DNA of 64,000 nucleotides from NP936 sp002726085 (GTDB taxonomy: Bacteria > Acidobacteriota > Vicinamibacteria > Vicinamibacterales > UBA8438). The position numbers and the translations under genes were made by a program. The notes under the pieces were generated by a model. That model saw only the letters and a program-made list of their open reading frames with translations. It did no database searches and was not told the origin of the DNA. Below, in pieces: positions 18,228 to 26,819 of this stretch (position 1 is its first letter; the number at the start of each line of letters is the position of its first letter). The stretch is from NCBI GenBank assembly GCA_036012905.1, contig DASCQF010000009.1, forward strand, positions 18,287 to 82,286, read 5' to 3'.

Positions 18228-19805
18228 CTACGACCGGTGCCCCGCCATCGCCAGGGGCTGCCAGGCGGCGGCAGCCACCATCTTCACGACCTCCCAATCC
18301 CTGCGTGTGAGCTCACTCAGCAGAGCCAGCGCCAAACAGTACACGGCCGGGGCCGCGACGCCGCACGCGAGCGCGGCGGGCGTGCCTGCCGGACGCAGCA
18401 TATGCGCACTGCCCACGACAAGAACGGCGGCGCCTAGGGCCCGGGCGATCGACGTCATCGGCACGATGCGTCGCATGTGCGCAACGGTCACGAGCGTGAT
18501 CACCCGTGTCAGACCGTACGCCAGGAACGTGGCGGCGATGGCGCCCGGCGCGCCGAAGCTCGGAATCAGGGCCAGATCGAAGATCAGCACCGCGCACCCG
18601 AGCAGGCTGCTCAGGGCGACCGATTCTTTCACGAGGTTGTAAGCGTTCATCGCGAAGATGCCGTAGGCGACCCAACCCGCCCGCAGCACAAAGACTGGAA
18701 GCAGCATCCGGAAAAGCGGCACCGCATCCGCGTAGTCTGGTCCAAACGCTAGCCCCACGAACGGCTCAACCAGGAAGAACACGGTGACAGCGAGCAGGGT
18801 GGCACCGTGCAGGAACCACCGGAATAGCACCTGGAATCTCACCCTGATGTAGTCCTGATCCATCGTGGATATCTTCGAGACGTATGGGGTCAGCACCAGC
18901 GTCAGCACGTTGACGACCGTCATCATGGCGCCGATGAACAGGCCTGCAAGGTAGTACGTCGCGACTTCGCCGGGCGAGCGCCACCAGCCGAGCATGAGCT
19001 TATCCGCCCAACTGAGTGCGTAGAAGCTCTAGGCGACGGCCTTTAGGGGAAGGCCGAACCGCCACACCAGGGCGGCATGCTCGGACACCGTCCGGAACCG
19101 CAGCAAGGCGCCAGCCCGACGCCACATCCAGTGCCGAACGAGGCCCAGCCCAAGGACCGCGCTCCCGAACGCACAGCCGCCAGTAATGATGAGCGCGGCG
19201 GTGACCGTGAGATCGGCGAACGTCACCCACAAGCCGAGCACCAGCAACTGGGACCCTATGAACACGAACCCGATGAGCGCCTCTCGCTTCCAGTCCTGGA
19301 GGCTCTGGTAGAGTTGCGCGACGAAATCCCGAAGGGCAATCCCCACGAAGTACAGCGCACCGATGGCGAGGGGCCAGGCTAGCGCTGGCACTCGAAAGAA
19401 TCGATCAGCCAGCAGGTTCGCTGTGCCCAGAATCACGAGCGCGCAGAACGCCGCTCCCGCGAGCTGGATGAGTAGCGCCGCGGCCGCCAAGTCGGCCGCT
19501 GGTCCGGGCGACTCAGCGTCTGGCTTACGGACCGGCAGGTATCGGATGAGAGTACTCTTCGCGCCAAAATCTGAGAGCACGAAAGCCAGCCCGGTGACGC
19601 TGTAGACCAGCACCAGAAGTCCGTAGTCCTCTCGGCCGAGCGCGCGACTCAAGATCACGGACGCCAGAAAGCTCCCGACCAGGGCGACGAGGGTCGCCCC
19701 CAACTTGAGCCTGACGCTCCGGCCCAGCGCGAGCACTTCCGCCGCAGTCCCGGTGGGACCGACTCCGCTCGCGTTGGTCGGCACGGAATCGGCAGTCTCA
19801 GGCAA
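18228..19805 (-). pseudogene. Second Wzx-like flippase interrupted by one in-frame amber codon
   Basis: Two halves, 19805-19032 and 19028-18228, lie in one frame and are separated only by TAG at 19031-19029. The joined reading is ...GLPLKAVA-stop-SFYALSWADKLMLGWW..., which aligns with SFQGLYRFGVSWFDKILLG in the intact flippase at 4.5-6.0 kb. Rejoined, the product is ~525 residues, normal for MOP flippases, with LGREDYGLLVLVYS, SDFGAKSTLIRYLP and LYQSLQDWKRE near the N-terminus and about 12 hydrophobic segments overall. The start is uncertain (TTG at 19805 or an internal GTG). No other lesion is seen, so the mutation is recent, a sequencing error, or a site of readthrough. Confidence 0.82.
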
Positions 19806-19867
19806 CTGACGCTCGCTGCAGTGCCGCTAACAAAGGGGAAAATGGGCGACAGGGACGTGCGCCGCGT

Positions 19868-20890
19868 TCAGAGAGCAGAACGGCGGGACGCAGGGATCGT
19901 CTGATCGCCGGGCCAACCTCCACCCTCGGCCGGTACGTCGACCAACTCCTCGTGAACTTCGTAGTCCGTCTCCGATTCGAAGGTCATCGGGCACGTGCAC
20001 TCCGCGCACATCGAGAGCGCTGTGAAGTCGCGGAGCATGGTATCGCGATACTTCACATACGCGGGACCGTTCCAGATCTCTCGAAACGGCGTCGTAAACA
20101 CGTTCCCGAACGGATACCAATTGTTGAAGTCCATGTCGCAGATCGTGACCGAGCCATCGCCATTGATGTTCGTCATCAGGTAGGGCTTGTCGCAGGTCGT
20201 GACGGAGCGCTTCAGCCGTAGGCGACCCGCCTCCATGCGGTAACGCGTCGCGTGCTCGACATCGGCGGGGATGAGGTCGGTGGTGTCTGGTGACCCGTCG
20301 AACTTCTCGCCGATACCGTAGTGCACGTCGAGCGTCTTGAGCCGCACGATATCGACGCCGAGACTGGCTGCGCGTCGCCGGAACGGTTCCGCTTGACTTG
20401 CTGCATCCCGGTGCAAGAGCAACTGGAGGTGCACCACCGGCTTTCGCCTACCCATCGTGCGGCGCCGCTCGACGAGCCGCTTGATACCCTGATTGAGCTT
20501 GGCGTAGTCGCCGCCGACCCGATAGGTGAGGAACGTATCGGCATCCAGCCCGTCGTAGGCGATGATCGCCACGTCCAGCCCGGAGCTGATCATGAGCTCG
20601 ACGTTCATCTCGTTCAGAAAGTGCCCGTTCGTATTGATCGTGATGTCGATCGGACTGTACCGCCGTTTCGCGTACCCGATCATGTCGAACAGCTCTTTGT
20701 TCATCGTCGGCTCGCCGATGCCGACGAGCTGCAGAGTCTTCGTGTACGGTCCAAGCTGGTCGATGACCGTCTTGAAGTCTGCGAACGAGACCACAGCCGT
20801 CTCTCGATCCATGCGTCCCGTGGTCAACGGGCAGAGCGGACACTCGAGGTTGCAACGATTGATCGGCTCGAAGTGCACGAAGCTCGGATC
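19868..20890 (-). pseudogene. Radical SAM protein, N-terminus removed by the adjacent IS
   Basis: The frame reads from about LTYDPSFVHFEPINRCNLEC leftwards to 19868. The iron-sulfur motif CNLECPLC is almost at the very start. Relatives of this SPASM/Twitch type carry tens of residues before this point, and the reading frame upstream runs straight into the IS element. The remaining 336 residues include GIGEPTMN, TTNGHFLN-like NTNGHFLN, KPYLMTNINGDGSV and the C-terminal CAECTCP cysteines. A GTG at 20878 could restart translation. The gene was probably the first or an early gene of the polysaccharide operon before insertion, and its substrate is not known. Confidence 0.7.
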
Positions 20891-22319
20891 ATAGGTTAGT
20901 TCTTAAGCAGATACGCGCCTGAAACGCTGAGACGAAGGGGGCGTAGCCCCGTAGCGAGGCGTCCCTTTGTCCGATCCCGATTGGGATGCGCGCGTTGCGC
21001 ATTGTCGGCAAGATACCGCACAAGATCACGGAAGCGGTGTGTGACACGATGCGCCTGCAACACGGCCTTGAAGAGATCCGTGGCCTTGTACCGAAAGGCC
21101 ATGGCGGCATTGCGCGTCGAGATGTCCACGTCTCTCACGACGAGTTCCGTCACGTGGGCGACGAAGCGCTTCAGGAGGGCGGCGGCGAGGGAGGCCCAGA
21201 TAAGTCCCTCCGCAATCGACGGATTGGCCGTACGGAAGGCGTGGAGGTTCGCATAGGACGTCCACTCCTTAAAGAGGAGTTCAATCTGCCAGCGGAGACG
21301 GTAGAGGTCGCGAACGGATGCGCACGTGAAGGCCTCGCTCGGCAGGTTGGTGACGAAGGCCAGGTGCTCCTTCCGCCTGCGGTTCCACAGCAGCAGGAGT
21401 CGAAACGGTGGGTCGGTCTTCTTCCAGCGCACGAGTAGGTCACCAGACCTGCCCCTGAGGCGTGCTCGGAGGGTGTCCAGCGTGCGTCCGCCCCACGAAG
21501 GGCGCTCACGTCCCCCGACCAGCGCACGGACGACGACCGGGTTGATCTTCGTCTGAAAGCGCACGATGAAGGAGCCCCCGGCGTGGTGCACACGCCGACA
21601 GTAGGCGACATCCATGTAGCCCCGGTCGGCCAGCAGCAGCTTGCGACGCAGGTCCCCGGGAGCCGGCAGAAACTGGCGCTCGCCGGCGGCATCCGGTGTC
21701 AGGTGGACTCGGATGGCTTGGTCGTGGAAGAGACTCATTGTGGCATGCAGCTCCACGGCGGCGGGACTGATTTTCGTGAACCGCCCGGGAAAGGTGTCCC
21801 GCAAGGCGTCCACGACCGCGAACGACGTCCCGTCTTGCAGCAAGATAGCGTCGAAGCCGCGCAGCGCATGCCCCGGCACGGGGGCAAGCACGCGGACCAC
21901 CAGGTGCTGCAACAGGTGCTCGAAGAGCTGCCACGTGAACGTCGGAAAGGCCGGCTTCGCCAGTTGGGTGTGAAAGGGTTTGTATTGCACCGATCGGTCC
22001 GCGAGGGCATTGAAGACCCGCAGGATGTCGGCGAGCGTCTTGGTGCTGTAGCATGACAGGCTCGTCAGCAGGGCGATGGCCATCCGGTGAGGGGTGACCG
22101 CTCGCAGCCGGTGCGTGAACCCGGTCGTGCGGCCCAGTCGCGTGATGCCGCCCTCGCCCAACACGCGGGTGAGCCGGCGAGAGAACTTGGTAAACTGGCG
22201 TCTGTTCATCGGGGGCCTCCGTTGCTTGAGTGGTCGTCGCAACACCAATTCTAGCAACCAGACCCCGGTGAACACTGTAAAGCTCTTAAAACAAAGCAGC
22301 TCTAAAGATCCTACCTAAG
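20890..22319. mobile_element. IS4-family insertion sequence
   Basis: A single transposase gene is flanked by imperfect candidate terminal inverted repeats: CATAGGTTAGTTCTTAAGCAG at 20890 on the left, and at 22297-22319 a sequence whose reverse complement reads CTTAGGTAGGATCTTTAGAG. The match is approximate and no target duplication could be recognised, so the ends are tentative. It separates the polysaccharide cluster from the exported-enzyme region. Confidence 0.6.
20896..22209 (-). CDS. IS4-family transposase
   Basis: A 437-residue DDE transposase. Readable catalytic blocks are LLQDGTSFAV (first Asp), LLLADRGYMD (second Asp, the DRGY motif) and YRLRWQIELLFKEW (the Y-2-R-3-E core of the YREK motif). 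The position expected to be the K of YREK, seven after the Glu, reads T, an unusual change. The start is placed at ATG 22209 because GGAGG lies 8 bp upstream on the minus strand; the frame stays open to 22275 but lacks such a site. The stop TAA (20898-20896) sits almost at the left end. The gene appears full-length. Confidence 0.88.
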   Translation of the reverse strand: MNRRQFTKFSRRLTRVLGEGGITRLGRTTGFTHRLRAVTPHRMAIALLTSLSCYSTKTLADILRVFNALADRSVQYKPFHTQLAKPAFPTFTWQLFEHLLQHLVVRVLAPVPGHALRGFDAILLQDGTSFAVVDALRDTFPGRFTKISPAAVELHATMSLFHDQAIRVHLTPDAAGERQFLPAPGDLRRKLLLADRGYMDVAYCRRVHHAGGSFIVRFQTKINPVVVRALVGGRERPSWGGRTLDTLRARLRGRSGDLLVRWKKTDPPFRLLLLWNRRRKEHLAFVTNLPSEAFTCASVRDLYRLRWQIELLFKEWTSYANLHAFRTANPSIAEGLIWASLAAALLKRFVAHVTELVVRDVDISTRNAAMAFRYKATDLFKAVLQAHRVTHRFRDLVRYLADNAQRAHPNRDRTKGRLATGLRPLRLSVSGAYLLKN

Positions 22320-22341
22320 AGTCTAGTATAGTCTAGCGGGC

Positions 22342-22839
22342 ATGAGCACCAGAGGCGGTCGAGCGGGACGGAGGGGTCGAGGCCCGGGGTCGGTGGCGCG
22401 CATCGCAACAGCCGCCGGCGTCATCCTTTGCTGGGCGTGCGTGGCAACGTCGGTCGCAGCGGGCCGGGGGTCGGCGGCACGACAGACCCAGTCGGTCTGG
22501 GACGGCGTGTATACCCAAGCCCAGGCGCAGCGTGGCGAGCCGCTCTACGAGGCAGCGTGCGCCGAGTGCCACGGGTCCGATTTGACCGGGATCGAGGTGG
22601 CTCCGGGACTGGCCGGCGGCGAGTTCGTCTGGAACTGGAATGGACTGACGGTCGGCGACCTGTTCGAGCGGGTGCGGATCTCGATGCCGCAAGCCGATCC
22701 CAACAGCATCAGCCGACAGGAGAAAGCCGACATCCTGGCCTACATGCTTCAGGTCAGCGGCTTTCCGGCTGGGGAAACCGAAATGGCCAGCCGGACAAAT
22801 CAGCTGCGCGGCGTGAGCTTCCTCGCTGTGGAGCCCTGA
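22342..22839 (+). CDS. Exported monohaem cytochrome c
   Basis: A 165-residue protein with a twin-Arg-containing leader and hydrophobic segment (about 20-42), then one haem c site CAECH followed by GSDLTGIEVAPGLAGGEF. SMPQADPN provides the likely Met ligand. This form (LYEAACAECHG ... LAYMLQ) is typical of the small cytochromes that accept electrons from periplasmic PQQ dehydrogenases. None of the four PQQ dehydrogenases in this window carries its own haem, so it is a plausible partner, though it lies 22 kb away. It begins 23 bp after the IS end, so its promoter may have been altered by the insertion. Confidence 0.82.
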   Translation: MSTRGGRAGRRGRGPGSVARIATAAGVILCWACVATSVAAGRGSAARQTQSVWDGVYTQAQAQRGEPLYEAACAECHGSDLTGIEVAPGLAGGEFVWNWNGLTVGDLFERVRISMPQADPNSISRQEKADILAYMLQVSGFPAGETEMASRTNQLRGVSFLAVEP

Positions 22840-22882
22840 CCCTCATCGTCATCAACATCAACTTGAAACTCTCACAGGAAAG

Positions 22883-24271
22883 ATGCGCTGCCCATCTCGC
22901 GTCTGTAGGCGGGCAGGTCATCGGTCGACCCTCAGGACACTGCTGTCCGGTCTCTTGCTGCTGGCTGTCGCATGCGTGCCCTCGGTCGGGACGCCCCCGA
23001 CAGAAGACACCGCGGTGTGGTTCGAGGGCGCCACGCTCATTGACGGCGAGGGCGGCGACCAGATCGAACGCTCCAGCTTCCGCGTCGAGGAGGGCGTGTT
23101 TACCTGGGTGGGCCGGCTGGGAGAACGAGACGTCCCGGAGGGCGCCACGCGGGTGGACCTGACCGGCAAGACGGTGATCCCCGCGCTGATCGACGCCCAT
23201 CAGCACATCGGCCTCACGAACGTCAAGGACGGAACGAGCCACCACGACAATTACACGCGGGCGAATCTCATCGAGCAGCTCGAGCGATCCGCCTATCACG
23301 GGGTGGCCGCCACGATGAGCCTCGGGCTCGAGGTCGACGAGGCGCTGGCGTTCGAGTTGCGTGACCAGACGATTCCGCATGCGGCGCGTTTCCTCACCTC
23401 GGGACGCGGCATCGCCGCCACATCGATGGCCGGTCCCCAGCAGGACTATCGGCTGGGGATCCCACGGGGAGCTCGCTCCGCCGTCGAAGGACGCGCGGCC
23501 GTCGAGGAGCTTCAGGCAAACGGAGTGGACCTGGTCAAGATCTGGGTCGACGACCGGGGAGGGGCGGTCCCGAAGCTTGGGCCGGAGGTTTACCGGGCAA
23601 TCATCGACGAGGCGCATATCCGAGGCATGCGGGTGGTGGCGCACGTGGGCACGACCAGCGCGCTCGAGGACGCCAAGGACCTGCTCCGGGCCGGCATCGA
23701 CGGGTTCGCCCACACCGTGCGGGACCGGGACATCGACGACGAATATATGACGCTGGTCAGGCTGTACCCCGACGTCTGGACGCTGCCCAACCTGCCCGGC
23801 TCGCCGGTGACGGCGACCGACCTGGCCTGGCTGAGCGAGACGCTGCCACCGTTCGAGATCGACACCCTCAGCCGACAGGCCGAACGCTTCGACGCCGAGG
23901 GGCCAGGCGATCTGTTCGAGCTGCAGTGCCGGAATCTCGCGCGGAACCACGAGGCGGGGATGGTCGTCGGCATGGGAACCGACTCGGGCACCAGCGTCGC
24001 CTGGACCACGCACACCGAGCTGCGCGACATGGTGTCGTGCGGTCTCAGTCCGATGGAGGCGATTGAGTCGGCGACGCGGATCAACGCGCAGATTCTCGGG
24101 CTCGACGACCTCGGCGCGGTGGCCGTCGGAAAGAACGCCTCGTTCGTGGTGCTGGACGCGAACCCCCTCGCCGATATCGCCAACACCCGACAGATCTCCC
24201 GGGTCTATCTGCGGGGCGCGGAAGTAGACCGTGACGCGCTCAGGGCGAGGTTCCTCGACGAGGCGCGGTAG
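22883..24271 (+). CDS. Exported amidohydrolase family protein
   Basis: A 462-residue metal-dependent hydrolase. A hydrophobic leader ends LLLLAVAC (Cys31), so it may be a lipoprotein. Metal and catalytic residues are visible in order: DAHQH (H106/H108), a Lys in VDLVKIWVDD (potential carbamate), RVVAHVG, DGFAHTV and the final Asp in GMGTDSGTS. The small beta domain surrounds it (FEGATLIDGEG near 48, VAVGKNASFVVLDANPL at the end). This is the layout of imidazolonepropionase/prolidase-like amidohydrolases. The substrate is unknown. The start follows AGGAAAG closely, and the gene is co-directional with the cytochrome and two following hydrolases. Confidence 0.85.
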   Translation: MRCPSRVCRRAGHRSTLRTLLSGLLLLAVACVPSVGTPPTEDTAVWFEGATLIDGEGGDQIERSSFRVEEGVFTWVGRLGERDVPEGATRVDLTGKTVIPALIDAHQHIGLTNVKDGTSHHDNYTRANLIEQLERSAYHGVAATMSLGLEVDEALAFELRDQTIPHAARFLTSGRGIAATSMAGPQQDYRLGIPRGARSAVEGRAAVEELQANGVDLVKIWVDDRGGAVPKLGPEVYRAIIDEAHIRGMRVVAHVGTTSALEDAKDLLRAGIDGFAHTVRDRDIDDEYMTLVRLYPDVWTLPNLPGSPVTATDLAWLSETLPPFEIDTLSRQAERFDAEGPGDLFELQCRNLARNHEAGMVVGMGTDSGTSVAWTTHTELRDMVSCGLSPMEAIESATRINAQILGLDDLGAVAVGKNASFVVLDANPLADIANTRQISRVYLRGAEVDRDALRARFLDEAR

Positions 24272-24409
24272 CGCACCGCGGCCCCTGCAACGGCGAACCG
24301 GCCTGTGCGCTCAGGGTGACGCCAGGGCGATCGCCCTCGATTCACCCCTCGCTGACGCGATAGGATGCAATCGGTCAGCTGTCCGTGCTCATCGTGAAAG
24401 GAGCCTGTC

Positions 24410-25237
24410 ATGCGCATCGCCACGATTGTCGTCGCCGGCGTCCTCCTCGTTGCAGCCGCGTCGACGTCCGCCCAGGGGCCGACGCACGCCTTCATGACCG
24501 CCTCCGACGGCGTGCGGATCCATTATGCGGAGCTCGGCAGCGGCACCCCGGTCATCCTCATTCATGGCTACACGGCGAACGCCGAGGGCAAGTGGTTCAA
24601 ACCGGGCATCGCCCAGGCGCTGGCCAAGCGTCACCGCGTCGTCGCCATCGACGCGCGAGGGCACGGCCAGAGCGAAAAGCCGCATGACCCGATGAAATAC
24701 GGGCCGCAGATGGCCGACGACGTCATCGAGCTGATGGACCACCTGGACATCGAGCGGGCTCATATCCACGGCTACTCGATGGGCGGCAGCATTCTCACCC
24801 AGGTGCTCGCCCGGCATCCGGACCGGGTCATCACCGCCATCTACGGAGGCTCCGGCGTGCGTGAGGTCGATCCGGCCTGGCAGGCGCGCGTGCCCGACGA
24901 CCCGGAGACGCCCGACGACCTGCCGCGTGCGCCCCGCAGCGAGAACTGGTCGGGGTATCCCGGGTTCGACCGCACCGCGCTCGACGCCGTCAGGAACTAC
25001 CCGTGGGAGCCGGACCAGCGCGCAATCGATTTGACAACGGTCGACATTCCGGTGCTGGCGATCGTCGGGGGCTACGACCGCCCGAACGACCGGACGCATC
25101 GCCTGTCGCGCGAGCTGTCCGACTTCGAGCTCGTCGTGCTGCCGGGTGAGACCCACGGCTCGGCACACTTCAACCCGCGGTACACCGAGGCGCTCGTCGA
25201 GTTCGTGCGGACGCACGACACCGGTGCGACCGAGTAG
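24410..25237 (+). CDS. Exported alpha/beta hydrolase
   Basis: A 275-residue alpha/beta-hydrolase with a cleavable signal peptide ending near ASTSAQ (21-22). The oxyanion region is ILIHGYTAN, the nucleophile elbow GYSMGG has Ser123, the acid is the Asp in VGGYDRP and the His is in GETHGSAH, so the triad is complete. It could be an esterase, lactonase or C-C hydrolase acting in the periplasm. A good ribosome-binding site (AAAGGAG) precedes ATG 24410. The next gene starts 16 bp after its stop, and the previous gene ends 138 bp earlier. The substrate is not indicated. Confidence 0.87.
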   Translation: MRIATIVVAGVLLVAAASTSAQGPTHAFMTASDGVRIHYAELGSGTPVILIHGYTANAEGKWFKPGIAQALAKRHRVVAIDARGHGQSEKPHDPMKYGPQMADDVIELMDHLDIERAHIHGYSMGGSILTQVLARHPDRVITAIYGGSGVREVDPAWQARVPDDPETPDDLPRAPRSENWSGYPGFDRTALDAVRNYPWEPDQRAIDLTTVDIPVLAIVGGYDRPNDRTHRLSRELSDFELVVLPGETHGSAHFNPRYTEALVEFVRTHDTGATE

Positions 25238-25253
25238 GCATGGGAGCGAGCGG

Positions 25254-26789
25254 ATGACGTCTCGCCTCGCGGTCGCAGGCACCGTCCTCTGTGCGGCCCT
25301 GGCCACGAGCTGCGCCCCGAAGGAGGAAGCGGGCGCTCCCCGCGACATTCCCGGTGCCGGGGAGCTCACTGCCGCGCCGACGCCGCCGACCTTCCTCGAC
25401 GACGCCACATATCCGCGCTGGCGGGTCGCCGCCGAAGACGAGCCATACACCGCCATCAACGGGGTCCGTCTGAAGGGCTTCGTCGCCGACCAGGTCGCGA
25501 TCGCCCACCGGAGCCGCGAGCGCGGCGAACAATGGTGGGGCCGGATCATCGGGTCGGACGCCGACGCCGAATCCGCGGCGTGGATGGCCGAGAAGCTGCG
25601 CGAGGCCGGGGTCCCTGACGTGCGGATCCAGGAGCTCGACCTCCCACCGCAGTGGCGGCCCGTGTCATGGCAGGTCTCGGTCTCGCTCGGCCCAGAGACC
25701 GTCACGCTCGAATCGGCCATGCCGTTCACGCGCACCGCACCCACACCCAACGACGGCCTGGACCTCGAGCTGGTGTATGTCGGTCTCGGGACGCCGGCCG
25801 ATTATCTCGGGCGGGACGTGCGAGGCAAGGCGGTGCTCATCCACAGCGTGGCGCGCCAGAACGCGTGGCAGCACGGCGCGCAGCGGAACGGCTCGGTCGA
25901 GCGGGCCGTCGACGGCGGCGCGGCTGCGGTGCTCGTCGCCATCGGCATGCCCGGCAACCGGAAGACGCAGACCAGTGTCCGCGGCGCGCTCCCCGACGAC
26001 ATGACCGGGTTCGCGCTGGGCGAGGAAGACGGGGGGCGCATCCGGGCCACCATCGAGCGTGCCGCGCTCTCGGGCGGGGTGGCACGCGCCAGCCTCCGGC
26101 TCGACACGACGATGGTCGACGGGCTGACGACCGCCAATGTCTGGGGCGTCATCCCCGGGACAACCGACGAGGACGTCGTGGTCATTGCCCACCGCGACGG
26201 TTACTTCGAGGCGGCCAACGACAACGCCACCGGTGTCGCCAGCGCGATCGGCGTGGCCGAATACTTTATGCGCGTACCGGCCGCTGAACGACGGCGAACG
26301 ATCAAGATCATCGGCACCCCAGGCCACCACAACGGCGGCGCCGCCGGCATCGAATGGCTCGCCGAACACCGTGACACCGAACTAGCGAACACCGCGCTTC
26401 TGATCAACTTCGAGCACACCGCGGCGGCACACGTGAACCTCTACGGCCCACGGCACCGGGCGACGAACATGCCGGTCACCTTCCACTGGTTCGTCGGCGT
26501 CGGTTCCGAGCTCGAGCCGCGGGTGTTCGAAGCGTGGGATGCCTTCGGCGTACCGCGGTACACCGACCGGGACGCGCGGCCGGCCGGCGAGATCGGCCGC
26601 ATCTTCCGCTTCGCGCCGTCACTGCAGCTTATCGAGGGCGGGATGTACTACCACACCGATCAGGATTCGCTCGAAACGATCCCCCCGTCTGGGCTGGAAA
26701 ACACGACCCGCTCGTATGCGAAGATCATCGACCAGGTGAACAGCTTCGACCGTAGCCAGCTCCGGTCGCCGGAGCAGGCCGACCCCTGA
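25254..26789 (+). CDS. Exported M28-like metallopeptidase with altered active site
   Basis: A 511-residue protein beginning MTSRLAVAG with a lipobox-like LATSC, so it is probably a lipoprotein. A PA-type domain (DYLGRDVRGKAVLIHSVA) is inserted before the M28 peptidase core: IAHRDGYFEAANDNATG gives the His/Asp metal ligands and YYHTDQDSLETI the C-terminal His. The segment where M28 enzymes have the catalytic Glu-Glu reads GTPGHHNGGAAGIEWL, so the standard general base is absent. The frame opens at 25146, but ATG 25254 with GAGCGAGCGG before it starts at the signal peptide. It forms an operon with the preceding hydrolase (16 bp gap). Confidence 0.8.
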   Translation: MTSRLAVAGTVLCAALATSCAPKEEAGAPRDIPGAGELTAAPTPPTFLDDATYPRWRVAAEDEPYTAINGVRLKGFVADQVAIAHRSRERGEQWWGRIIGSDADAESAAWMAEKLREAGVPDVRIQELDLPPQWRPVSWQVSVSLGPETVTLESAMPFTRTAPTPNDGLDLELVYVGLGTPADYLGRDVRGKAVLIHSVARQNAWQHGAQRNGSVERAVDGGAAAVLVAIGMPGNRKTQTSVRGALPDDMTGFALGEEDGGRIRATIERAALSGGVARASLRLDTTMVDGLTTANVWGVIPGTTDEDVVVIAHRDGYFEAANDNATGVASAIGVAEYFMRVPAAERRRTIKIIGTPGHHNGGAAGIEWLAEHRDTELANTALLINFEHTAAAHVNLYGPRHRATNMPVTFHWFVGVGSELEPRVFEAWDAFGVPRYTDRDARPAGEIGRIFRFAPSLQLIEGGMYYHTDQDSLETIPPSGLENTTRSYAKIIDQVNSFDRSQLRSPEQADP

Positions 26790-26819
26790 GCGACCCGGCC
26801 GGTCCCGGTCTCCGAGCCG

